Below, piece after piece: positions 1 to 6,028 of a stretch of DNA of 15,453 nt (positions within the stretch are counted from its first letter, which is position 1; the number at the start of each line of letters is the position of its first letter). This DNA is from an uncultured Caulobacterales bacterium (lineage in GTDB: Bacteria > Pseudomonadota > Alphaproteobacteria > Caulobacterales > Caulobacteraceae), in assembly GCA_903889785.1 (NCBI GenBank), contig CAISYT010000199.1, positions 1-15,453 of the forward strand, read 5' to 3'. The notes under the pieces were generated by a model, which did not search any database, was not told the origin of the DNA, and was given only the letters and a program-made list of their open reading frames with translations. Made by a program: the position numbers and the translations under genes.

Positions 1-197
1 CCGGCGACTGGTCTGCGGGCTGCTCGGGCTTCTGGTTTGAGAATGGCGAGATCGCCTGGCCGGTTACTGAGGTCACCGTCGCCGGCAACCTGATCGACAT
101 CTGGGCTAGGCTCGTCCCGGGCAACGATCTGGAAATCCGCGGCGCAGCCAATGCGCCCTCCCTGCTGGTGGACAACCTCGCCATCGCTGGAAAATGA
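1..197 (+). CDS. pmbA: TldD/PmbA-family metalloprotease subunit (TldE-like), C-terminal end
   Basis: Partial gene entering from the left edge; the frame starts at base 3 and gives 64 residues before TGA at 195-197. The visible segment (GCSGFWFENGEIAWPVTEVT, then AGNL, ending near LLVDNLAIAGK) matches the conserved C-terminal region of the TldD/PmbA family, in which a glycine-rich G.SGFW.ENGEI stretch precedes an AGNL motif. In this family TldD and TldE (PmbA) form a heterodimeric protease known for maturing peptides such as microcin B17 and for CcdA degradation. The TldE/PmbA assignment rather than TldD is inferred from this C-terminal signature and from the usual alphaproteobacterial position upstream of a cysQ-like gene. 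Its stop overlaps the next start by ATGA, suggesting translational coupling. Confidence 0.8.
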   Translation, partial: GDWSAGCSGFWFENGEIAWPVTEVTVAGNLIDIWARLVPGNDLEIRGAANAPSLLVDNLAIAGK

Positions 198-970
198 CCG
201 ATCTCGCCCTGCTAATCGAAGCGGCTCAGGAGGCGGGGGACCTCGCCCTGCGCTACCAGTCAGCGGGTCTGAAGGTTTCCTCCAAGATCGGCGGATCGCC
301 GGTGACCGACGGCGATCTGGCAATCGATGCCCTGCTCAAGCAACGTCTGCTCGGGGCCCAGCCCAACTACGGCTGGCTTTCGGAAGAGTCTGCCGATAGC
401 GCCTATCGCCTGACGCGCCGCCAGCTGTTCGTGATCGATCCGATTGACGGCACCACGGCCTATCTCAAGGGCACGCCCTGGTATTCGATCTCTCTGGCGG
501 TGGTCGAGGATGGCCGTCCCATCGCTGGCGTGGTCTGCGCGCCCGCGCTCGGGGAAATCTACACCGGCGAGGTCGGTGCCGAGCCGCGGCTAAACGGCAA
601 GGCGATCCGCGTCAGCGAACGACGCGAGCTTGAGGGCTGTGCCATGCTGGCCGACGCCCGAACCCTGGCGGCGGCGGACTGGCCGCCGATGGACGTGGCG
701 CGGCGCAATTCTATCGCCCTTCGGCTCTGTCTTGTGGCGTCAGGCAGCTTTGACGGCATGGCCTCGGTCAGCCACCTGCACGAATGGGACATGGCCGCCG
801 GCGACCTAATTGCGGGCCTCGCCGGTGCCCAGGTGAGCGATAACCATGGGCGGCCCATTGCCTACAACCGTGACATCCCGCGGTCGCGCGGTCTGATCTG
901 CGCCAATCCGATCCTGCATTCCTTGATCGAGGCGCGGCTGGGCGCTATTCCCGCCAGCACCACAGTTTGA
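194..970 (+). CDS. cysQ: 3'(2'),5'-bisphosphate nucleotidase / inositol monophosphatase family protein (CysQ-like)
   Basis: A 258-residue protein of the Mg2+-dependent, Li+-sensitive inositol monophosphatase superfamily; members hydrolyse phosphate monoesters such as PAP or inositol phosphate in the cytoplasm. Metal-binding elements are all present: Glu64/Glu65 in the SEE segment, the signature DPIDGT with Asp82 and Asp85 (residues 82-87), and the C-terminal WD.A.GDL motif with Asp199. GSPVTDGD near residues 34-41 matches the substrate/metal loop at the N-terminus. Length is normal for the family. The ATG overlaps the upstream pmbA stop (ATGA), so no separate promoter is needed. CysQ (PAP recycling in sulfate assimilation) is the most likely subfamily, but sequence reading alone cannot separate PAP from inositol phosphate as substrate. 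Confidence 0.85.
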   Translation: MTDLALLIEAAQEAGDLALRYQSAGLKVSSKIGGSPVTDGDLAIDALLKQRLLGAQPNYGWLSEESADSAYRLTRRQLFVIDPIDGTTAYLKGTPWYSISLAVVEDGRPIAGVVCAPALGEIYTGEVGAEPRLNGKAIRVSERRELEGCAMLADARTLAAADWPPMDVARRNSIALRLCLVASGSFDGMASVSHLHEWDMAAGDLIAGLAGAQVSDNHGRPIAYNRDIPRSRGLICANPILHSLIEARLGAIPASTTV

Positions 971-990
971 TGGCGTCATAGGAAATTCCC

Positions 991-1233
991 ATGCCCGATA
1001 AGCAACTTCTGCACCTAGTGATCGGTGGAGAACTCAAGGACGTGGACGGCATAGAGTTTTCCGACCTGAAGAAGGTCGAGATGGTCGGTGCCTATCCGAA
1101 CTACGCCGAGGCCTTCCGGGCCTGGAAATCACGCGCCCAGTCGACCGTCGACAACGCCCATGCGCGCTATTTCATCCTGCACGCCCACAAACTGATCGAA
1201 CCGGGCCCCAACGACGAAGGCCACGAGCACTAG
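991..1233 (+). CDS. DUF4170 family small protein
   Basis: An 80-residue protein with the pattern of alphaproteobacterial DUF4170: an LHLVIGGELKD start, a VGAYPNYAEAFRAWKS centre, and an R.FILHAHKLIEP end. No catalytic motif, signal peptide or membrane segment is visible, and its function is unknown. It is probably a small cytosolic alpha/beta fold. A ribosome site AGGA (980-983) lies seven bases before the ATG. It follows the cysQ-like gene by 20 bases and is likely co-transcribed. In many alphaproteobacteria this gene sits between cysQ and the lipid A genes, which fits msbA/lpxK further on. Its TAG stop shares bases with the stop of the convergent aquaporin gene. Confidence 0.85.
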   Translation: MPDKQLLHLVIGGELKDVDGIEFSDLKKVEMVGAYPNYAEAFRAWKSRAQSTVDNAHARYFILHAHKLIEPGPNDEGHEH

Positions 1234-1904
1234 GCCCGAACGGCGTCCTGGCGTAGCAGCCACGCAAAGACCAAGTAGGCTGTGATCGCCCCGGCGCTTT
1301 GGCCGGCGAGAAACCCCAGAATAGAATGGGGCGCTATGCCGGCGAAGGTGTTTGAGAGACTGCGTGCCAGAGTGACGGCCGGGTTGGCGAAAGACGTCGA
1401 GGCGGTAAACCAGTAGGCGGCGGTGATGTAGAGCCCGACAATCCACGGCGTGGACTCGGGCCGGAACCGCACTGACCCCAGGATCGCGGCGATCAGGCCA
1501 AAGGTGGCAACAGCTTCAGCGAAGACCTGGCTGGGACCGTCACGCAACTTGGCCGAGACCTGCAGGATCGGCTCGCCGAACATTGCATGAGCCGACCACA
1601 CCCCCAGAACCGCGCCGATCAACTGCGCGAGAATATAGGCCAGCGCGAGTCCCAGCCCGATCTCGCGCCGAGCCATAAAGATCAGCGTGACCAGCGGATT
1701 AAAGTGCGCCCCGCTGATCGGGCCGAAGACCGTGATCAACATCACCAGTCCGGCACCGGTGGCCAGGGTGTTGCCAAGCAGGGCAATGGCCGTGTTTCCG
1801 CCCGCCAATTGCTCGCCCATGATTCCTGAGCCAATCACGATGGCCAGCAGCAGCGCGGTTCCAAGCACCTCGGCCATGAGGGAACGAGCAGGCGTAAAGC
1901 TCAT
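1230..1904 (-). CDS. aqpS: MIP-family channel (aquaporin/aquaglyceroporin) of an ars operon, AqpS-like
   Basis: A 224-residue inner-membrane channel with about six hydrophobic helices and two half-helix loops. The first loop reads SGAHFNPLVTL (Asn69-Pro70-Leu71 instead of NPA); the second is FANPAVTLARS (Asn174-Pro175-Ala176). Val, not Arg, follows the second NPA, so the usual selectivity-filter Arg of water channels is not in its normal place. This is expected of arsenic-operon MIPs, where AqpS of Sinorhizobium meliloti passes arsenite formed by ArsC out of the cell. Position as last gene of arsR-arsC-channel supports the same role here. Its ATG overlaps the arsC stop (ATGA at 1901-1904), and its stop overlaps that of the convergent DUF4170 gene. 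Substrate is inferred from context. Confidence 0.88.
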   Translation of the reverse strand: MSFTPARSLMAEVLGTALLLAIVIGSGIMGEQLAGGNTAIALLGNTLATGAGLVMLITVFGPISGAHFNPLVTLIFMARREIGLGLALAYILAQLIGAVLGVWSAHAMFGEPILQVSAKLRDGPSQVFAEAVATFGLIAAILGSVRFRPESTPWIVGLYITAAYWFTASTSFANPAVTLARSLSNTFAGIAPHSILGFLAGQSAGAITAYLVFAWLLRQDAVRA

Positions 1905-2338
1905 GCCTTGGGACTTTTCGGGTTTGAGTCGCCGATGCGAACGATTTCGCCGTCTTCCTTCGTGAACTGGTCCGGCGTGCGATCGAACAGCGCGAGCACT
2001 GCCTCAGACGGCCGGCAAAGGGCGGCACCCTTGGGTGTAACCACGATGGGCCGGTTCACCAGGATCGGATGAGCCGTCATGGCATCGATGATCGCCTCAT
2101 CGGTCACCGCCGGGTCCAGCAGGCCCAGCGTGGTCGCCGGCGTGCCTTTTTCGCGCAGAATGTCGCGGGGTGTGGCGGACATGACCGCGAGAAGGTCTTG
2201 CAATTGACCCTTTTCCCAGCCCGCCTTCACATAGTCGACCACAGTGGGCGTGTAGCCAGCGGCCTGGATCATAGCGAGGGTGTTGCGGGATGTGCCGCAG
2301 GCCGGGTTGTGGAAGATCATGATTGGAAAATCGGTCAT
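1901..2338 (-). CDS. arsC: Arsenate reductase, glutaredoxin-dependent (ArsC family)
   Basis: A 145-residue cytosolic enzyme that reduces arsenate to arsenite using glutathione/glutaredoxin. The catalytic loop HNPACGTSRNTL holds Cys14, equivalent to Cys12 of plasmid R773 ArsC. The three conserved arginines are visible: Arg62 (ILREK), Arg96 (VNRPIV) and Arg109 (CRPSE). The start at 2338 is chosen because it gives the standard N-terminus and because ATG overlaps the arsR stop (ATGA at 2337-2340 read on the minus strand). Longer open frame upstream is antisense/overlap with arsR and does not look ArsC-like. The product arsenite would leave through the MIP channel encoded next. No ArsB or Acr3 pump is seen here. 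Confidence 0.92.
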   Translation of the reverse strand: MTDFPIMIFHNPACGTSRNTLAMIQAAGYTPTVVDYVKAGWEKGQLQDLLAVMSATPRDILREKGTPATTLGLLDPAVTDEAIIDAMTAHPILVNRPIVVTPKGAALCRPSEAVLALFDRTPDQFTKEDGEIVRIGDSNPKSPKA

Positions 2339-2709
2339 CAGGCCCGTCCCGCGTTGAATTGAGTTTCGACACCGCAGCAAGCGTCCACGGCGGCTATTTT
2401 TTGAAGAGGCGCACAGATTTCCGTTCGGCCGCCGCAGCAATCCTGAACCAGAAACCAGAGCAGATCGGACATGCGGTCATAGGCGGCGCTGTAGATGATC
2501 GAACGGCCGTCACGCCGCGAGCTGACCAGGCCGGCATGAGCCAGCACCGTCAAACTGGCCGAGAGCGTGTTGGGCGCTATCGCGCAGCGGCGGCTGAGGA
2601 CACCGGCGGCCAGACCTTCCGGGCCCGCAGTGACCAGTTCGCGGTAGATCAATAATCGGCCGTCATGGGCCAGGGCAGACAGCGTTTTAGCGGCGGATGG
2701 TAGGTCCAT
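2338..2709 (-). CDS. arsR: ArsR-family arsenical-responsive repressor
   Basis: A 123-residue winged-helix regulator of the ArsR/SmtB family. The recognition helix region reads NTLSASLTVLAHAGLVSSRRDGRSIIY (residues 47-73), with the wing following. The classic ELCVCDL metal site on helix alpha3 is absent. Instead cysteines cluster near the C-terminus: Cys91-Cys92, Cys99 and Cys111-Cys112, resembling the C-terminal thiol sites of the Acidithiobacillus-type ArsR. As(III) binding there would release DNA. It is first in the arsR-arsC-channel operon and probably represses its own promoter through the palindrome at 2719-2735. No convincing Shine-Dalgarno precedes the ATG, so translation may be leaderless or weak. 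Confidence 0.92.
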   Translation of the reverse strand: MDLPSAAKTLSALAHDGRLLIYRELVTAGPEGLAAGVLSRRCAIAPNTLSASLTVLAHAGLVSSRRDGRSIIYSAAYDRMSDLLWFLVQDCCGGRTEICAPLQKIAAVDACCGVETQFNAGRA

Positions 2710-2718
2710 AATTCATCA

Positions 2719-2735
2719 TTACATGAAATATGTAA
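2719..2735 (-). promoter_or_regulatory. Likely ArsR operator (perfect inverted repeat)
   Basis: TTACAT-GAAAT-ATGTAA is a perfect 6-bp inverted repeat with a 5-bp spacer, and AT-rich in a GC-rich region. It lies 10-26 bases upstream of the arsR start, inside the 44-base gap between the phosphatase stop and arsR. ArsR-family dimers bind such palindromes over the promoter. Its position would block RNA polymerase at the arsR promoter. Binding is inferred from placement and symmetry. Confidence 0.7.
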
Positions 2736-2753
2736 CAGTTGCGAGACGACCCG

Positions 2754-3434
2754 CTATTCGCGGCGCAGCAGCTTCTCGGTCAGTAGGTCGCCAAACCAAC
2801 CGGCGCGGAAGTCGGCCTTGATGGCGACGGGGTCGTAGGCCGGGCTATCGACCCAGTCGATAAAGCTGAGACCCACCGGCTCACCTTCAGCCAGGTAGCG
2901 TTCGAACAAATAGTCGAGCACGCCGGTCTTGCCGATCCTGGAGTGCAGGTAGCGCCAGGAGAGCTGTTTCATGGCCTGGCGGATAGGATGGCCAAGTTGG
3001 AAATGCACATAAAGCGCGCTCATCAAGCCAGCCCGATCCGCACCAGACTTGCAGTGGATGAAGGCTGGATATTCGATCGTGGCAAACATTGCCTTTGCGC
3101 CGAGCACCCGGTCGCGCGTTGGAATTTCTCTTGAGGTCACAACATGATCGACCAGGGTTAGGCCCAGCTGGTTGCAGGCATCACGCTCCAGAACTGAGAA
3201 GCTGCCGTCGCCGCCACGCAGGTTGATGATCGTTTTGATGCCTTGAGCCTTCAGGGCCTGGAGTTGGGTCGGCGAGGGCTGATTTCCGCGCAGCAGCCTG
3301 CCTTCGTCGACCCAATGGCGGTTCTTGACCAGCTTGCGCAGAAAGGCGTGGTCGCCCCACCATAGATAGTCGCTATGGGCCTTGCGGCGCCCTTCCGGCG
3401 TCGTCAGATCGAATTTCACGGGTGTGGCGGACAT
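2754..3434 (-). CDS. Dual-specificity/tyrosine phosphatase-like protein (CX5R)
   Basis: A 226-residue protein with a cysteine-dependent phosphatase signature FIHCKSGADRAGLMSALY: catalytic Cys128 and Arg134 in HCX5R, residues 127-134. Upstream features fit the DSP/PTP-like fold, with a LLRGNQPSPTQLQALKAQGIKTIINLRG segment (about residues 47-73). Asp96 in the DHV loop is a candidate general acid. No signal peptide or clear membrane segment, so cytosolic. Natural substrates of this alphaproteobacterial family are not established; it could act on phosphoprotein or a phosphorylated small molecule or lipid. It is transcribed divergently from msbA and in the same direction as arsR, ending 44 bases before it, so read-through into the ars genes is possible. 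A weak AGG lies four bases before the ATG. Confidence 0.8.
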   Translation of the reverse strand: MSATPVKFDLTTPEGRRKAHSDYLWWGDHAFLRKLVKNRHWVDEGRLLRGNQPSPTQLQALKAQGIKTIINLRGGDGSFSVLERDACNQLGLTLVDHVVTSREIPTRDRVLGAKAMFATIEYPAFIHCKSGADRAGLMSALYVHFQLGHPIRQAMKQLSWRYLHSRIGKTGVLDYLFERYLAEGEPVGLSFIDWVDSPAYDPVAIKADFRAGWFGDLLTEKLLRRE

Positions 3435-3478
3435 GTCGCCTAACTAGTGACTTCGCACCCCTGTGCAAAGGCGTCGCC

Positions 3479-3501
3479 TTGACACGGGCCGTCTCAAAGA
3501 C
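3479..3501 (+). promoter_or_regulatory. Possible promoter of the msbA-lpxK operon
   Basis: TTGACA at 3479-3484 matches a housekeeping -35 box. The -10 is poor: TCAAAGAC (3494-3501) is only a partial match to the Caulobacter-type GCTANAWC and is spaced a little short. It lies in the divergent gap between the phosphatase and msbA. Transcription starting just after it would leave almost no leader before ATG 3516, which agrees with a start at 3552. Confidence 0.35.
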
Positions 3502-3551
3502 AACCTCCCGGAAGCATGACCTTGCCGTCCGCCCCGATAACCGAGGCCCAG

Positions 3552-5315
3552 ATGAGCCGCCGCGACCTGGCCGCGCGGGTATGGCGCGACTATTTGCGCC
3601 GCCGCTGGCCCGGCTTGGCGCTGGCATTGCTGATGGCGGCTGTCACCGCCTTGATGACCGCCGTGCTGGCACGCCTGCTGGAGCCGGCAACAAATGGGAT
3701 ATTCGGACACGGCCACGTTCAGAAACTCTGGCTAATCCCCGTTGCGATTATCCTGGCCGCCATCGTGCGCGCCGCAGCAGCCCTGATCCAGGCATCCCTG
3801 ACCAATCGTATCGGTCACACCATCGTTGGCGACATCCAGACCGCCCTGTTCGGACGCCTGTTGCGCGCCGACCTGGCCCGGCTGAACGCCAGCCACACCG
3901 GCGGGTTCGTCTCGCAGGTACTCTATGACGCCGGCCTGATCCGCGAGGCTGCGACCAGCGGCGTGGTCAACTATACCCAACATTTCTTGACCGTAGCGGC
4001 GATGATCGGCGTGATGCTGTTCCTCGATCCGATCCTTACAGGCATCGTGTTGATCGGCGCGCCCCTGGCCACCATCTCGATGCGCACCTTCTCGCGCCGC
4101 ACCACCAAGGCCGCCCGTGGTGCCATGGCCGAGACCAGCGCACTCTCCACCGCCATGATGGAGGGGTTGGACGGCATCAAGATCGTCAAGATCAACAACC
4201 GCGAAGTAGAGGAAGAGGCGCGAGTCGCCGCCGTCGTGGCCCGCCGTCAGGTTCACATCATCAAGGGTGCCAACGCCCGCGCCTACGCCGCCCCGGCCAC
4301 CGAGGCCCTTATGATGGTCATTACCGCCGGGGTTATCGGCTATGCCGGCTGGCGGGCGCGCACCGGCGGCATGAACGGTGGGGAGTTCACCTCCTTCATC
4401 GTCGCCCTGGCCGCTGCCTCGCAATCCCTGCGCCAGCTGGCCAATTTGCAGACTGTGCTGGCCGAGGGGATGATCGCGGCTCGGCGCCTGTTTGCCTCGC
4501 TCGACGTCGAACCCGAGGTCCGCGAAAGTTCTGACGCCAGGGTCCTGGCGCTCAAAGTCGACTTTACCATCCGCTTCGAGAACGCCGCCTTCGCTTACGA
4601 GGCGGGCGGCACACAGGCCGTCGACGGGGTCTCGCTTGCGGTTCGACGGGGCGAGGCTGTGGCCCTGGTCGGCCCGTCTGGAGGCGGCAAGAGTACCCTG
4701 CTGAATCTGATTCCGCGCTTCTATGACGTCACGGGTGGTAGCGTCATGATCAATGGGATCGACGTGCGCGCCCTGACCTTGTCATCGCTGCGTGATGCCA
4801 TCGCCCTGGTAACCCAGGAACCGTTCCTTTTTGACGACACCATCGCCGCCAACATCGCCTACGCCCGGCCAGACGCCGACGCGGACGAAATCGAGGCGGC
4901 CGCCCGGCAAGCCGCCGCGCATGGCTTCATCGAGGCCCTGCCCCAGGGCTACCAGACGGTCGTCGGTGAGGCCGGATCCCGCCTTTCCGGGGGTCAGCGC
5001 CAGCGAATCGCCATTGCCCGCGCCTTCTTGAAAAATGCTCCCATCCTGCTTCTCGACGAGGCCACCAGCGCGCTCGACACTGAGTCTGAAGCTGAGGTGC
5101 AGGCAGCGCTGGACCGACTGATGGGGGGGCGCGCCACCGTGATGATCGCTCACCGCCTCTCGACCGTCAGGAAATGCGACAGGCTGTATGTGATTGAGGC
5201 CGGTAAGGTCGTCGAAAGCGGTACCCATGCCGCCCTGATCCGGCGAAAAGGGCTCTATGCCCGCCTGGCTCGTGCCCAGGACCTAGACCACGTACCGACG
5301 GAGACGTCGGCTTGA
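3552..5315 (+). CDS. msbA: Lipid A export ABC transporter, permease/ATPase (MsbA-like)
   Basis: A 587-residue half-transporter: about six N-terminal membrane helices, then an ATPase domain. Walker A is GPSGGGKST (374-382), the Q-loop is TQEPFLFDDTI, the signature is LSGGQ (478-482), Walker B is ILLLDE (498-503) and the switch His is His534 in AHRLST. The homodimer flips lipid A-core across the inner membrane. The MsbA name rests on this architecture plus lipid A genes immediately downstream (DUF374 acyltransferase, waaA, lpxK). Start choice: ATG 3552 has GAGG (3543-3546) five bases ahead; the in-frame ATG at 3516 has GGAAG only one base away, so the longer 599-residue form is less likely. The stop overlaps the next start (TTGA). 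A generic multidrug half-exporter is the alternative. Confidence 0.87.
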   Translation: MSRRDLAARVWRDYLRRRWPGLALALLMAAVTALMTAVLARLLEPATNGIFGHGHVQKLWLIPVAIILAAIVRAAAALIQASLTNRIGHTIVGDIQTALFGRLLRADLARLNASHTGGFVSQVLYDAGLIREAATSGVVNYTQHFLTVAAMIGVMLFLDPILTGIVLIGAPLATISMRTFSRRTTKAARGAMAETSALSTAMMEGLDGIKIVKINNREVEEEARVAAVVARRQVHIIKGANARAYAAPATEALMMVITAGVIGYAGWRARTGGMNGGEFTSFIVALAAASQSLRQLANLQTVLAEGMIAARRLFASLDVEPEVRESSDARVLALKVDFTIRFENAAFAYEAGGTQAVDGVSLAVRRGEAVALVGPSGGGKSTLLNLIPRFYDVTGGSVMINGIDVRALTLSSLRDAIALVTQEPFLFDDTIAANIAYARPDADADEIEAAARQAAAHGFIEALPQGYQTVVGEAGSRLSGGQRQRIAIARAFLKNAPILLLDEATSALDTESEAEVQAALDRLMGGRATVMIAHRLSTVRKCDRLYVIEAGKVVESGTHAALIRRKGLYARLARAQDLDHVPTETSA

Positions 5316-6001
5316 GACCCTTGAAATCGTCTCTGGTTGTGCAACTCGCCGCCGCCCTGGTCACCGCCTATCTGCGCCCGACCCTGGCCACCCTGCGCTG
5401 GCGGCACATCAATCGTCAGATTCCCGAGGCGGTCTGGGCCAAGGGCGATCCAGTGATCCTGTGCCTCTGGCACCAGACGATCCCGATCTCCGCACCAACC
5501 TGGCCTGCCAAGGACGGCGCGCAAGAACTGCAGGTGCTCATCTCTCGCTCCAAGGATGGGGAATTCATCGCCCAGGTGATGGAGCGGCTTGGATTCGGCT
5601 CGATTCGCGGCTCGTCGAAAAAAAGCTCGGATAGCGGCAAGAACAAGAACGGCGAGCAGGCATTCCGTGAAATGGTCCGCTTTCTTGCTGCCGGCAAGGC
5701 TGTGGCCGTGACCCCGGATGGACCGCGCGGTCCGGCGCTGGAGATGCAAAAAGGCGTCGCCGCCCTAGCGCGGCTGACCGGTGCCCCGGTCTTGATGGTG
5801 GGTATCGCCGCCGATCCCTGCCTGCACCTCGATACCTGGGACCGCACCATAATCCCCCTGCCGTTTGGACGTGCGGCCATGGTTTGGGGCGGGCCCTACC
5901 ATGCCCGGCGAGAGGACGATCCCGATGCGCTGACGGCACAGTGGACCGAAATTCTGCGCGACCTCGACCGCCAAGCCATGCTGGCCGCCCAGCAGCATTG
6001 A
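5312..6001 (+). CDS. lpxJ: DUF374 lysophospholipid acyltransferase family protein (LpxJ-like late lipid A acyltransferase)
   Basis: A 229-residue DUF374 acyltransferase with a hydrophobic N-terminus likely to attach it to the inner membrane. Motifs: LWHQTIPI with candidate catalytic His54, ISRSKDGEFIAQVMERLGF, RGSS (100-103) and TPDGPRGP (134-141). DUF374 members include LpxJ of Helicobacter pylori and relatives, shown to add a secondary acyl chain to lipid A. Lying between msbA and waaA/lpxK makes a lipid A role likely here, though acceptor and chain are unknown. The start is TTG at 5312, overlapping the msbA stop as TTGA, with GGAG at 5300-5303 eight bases upstream, consistent with translational coupling. 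The family usually has HG at the catalytic His; here it is HQ. Confidence 0.78.
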   Translation: MRPLKSSLVVQLAAALVTAYLRPTLATLRWRHINRQIPEAVWAKGDPVILCLWHQTIPISAPTWPAKDGAQELQVLISRSKDGEFIAQVMERLGFGSIRGSSKKSSDSGKNKNGEQAFREMVRFLAAGKAVAVTPDGPRGPALEMQKGVAALARLTGAPVLMVGIAADPCLHLDTWDRTIIPLPFGRAAMVWGGPYHARREDDPDALTAQWTEILRDLDRQAMLAAQQH

Positions 6002-6028
6002 TTGCCGGGCCTTTGGGTGGGATTAAGG

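Noticed and set aside
2339..2440. N-terminal extension of arsC
   Set aside because: Overlaps the arsR coding end and does not resemble ArsC; ATG 2338 overlaps the arsR stop.
1230..3434. Ars block as a recent mobile element
   Set aside because: No terminal inverted repeats, target duplications, transposase or integrase seen at either edge.
3732..4424. 230-codon minus-strand frame inside msbA
   Set aside because: Shadow of the conserved membrane domain; Gly/Asp/His-rich composition without domains.
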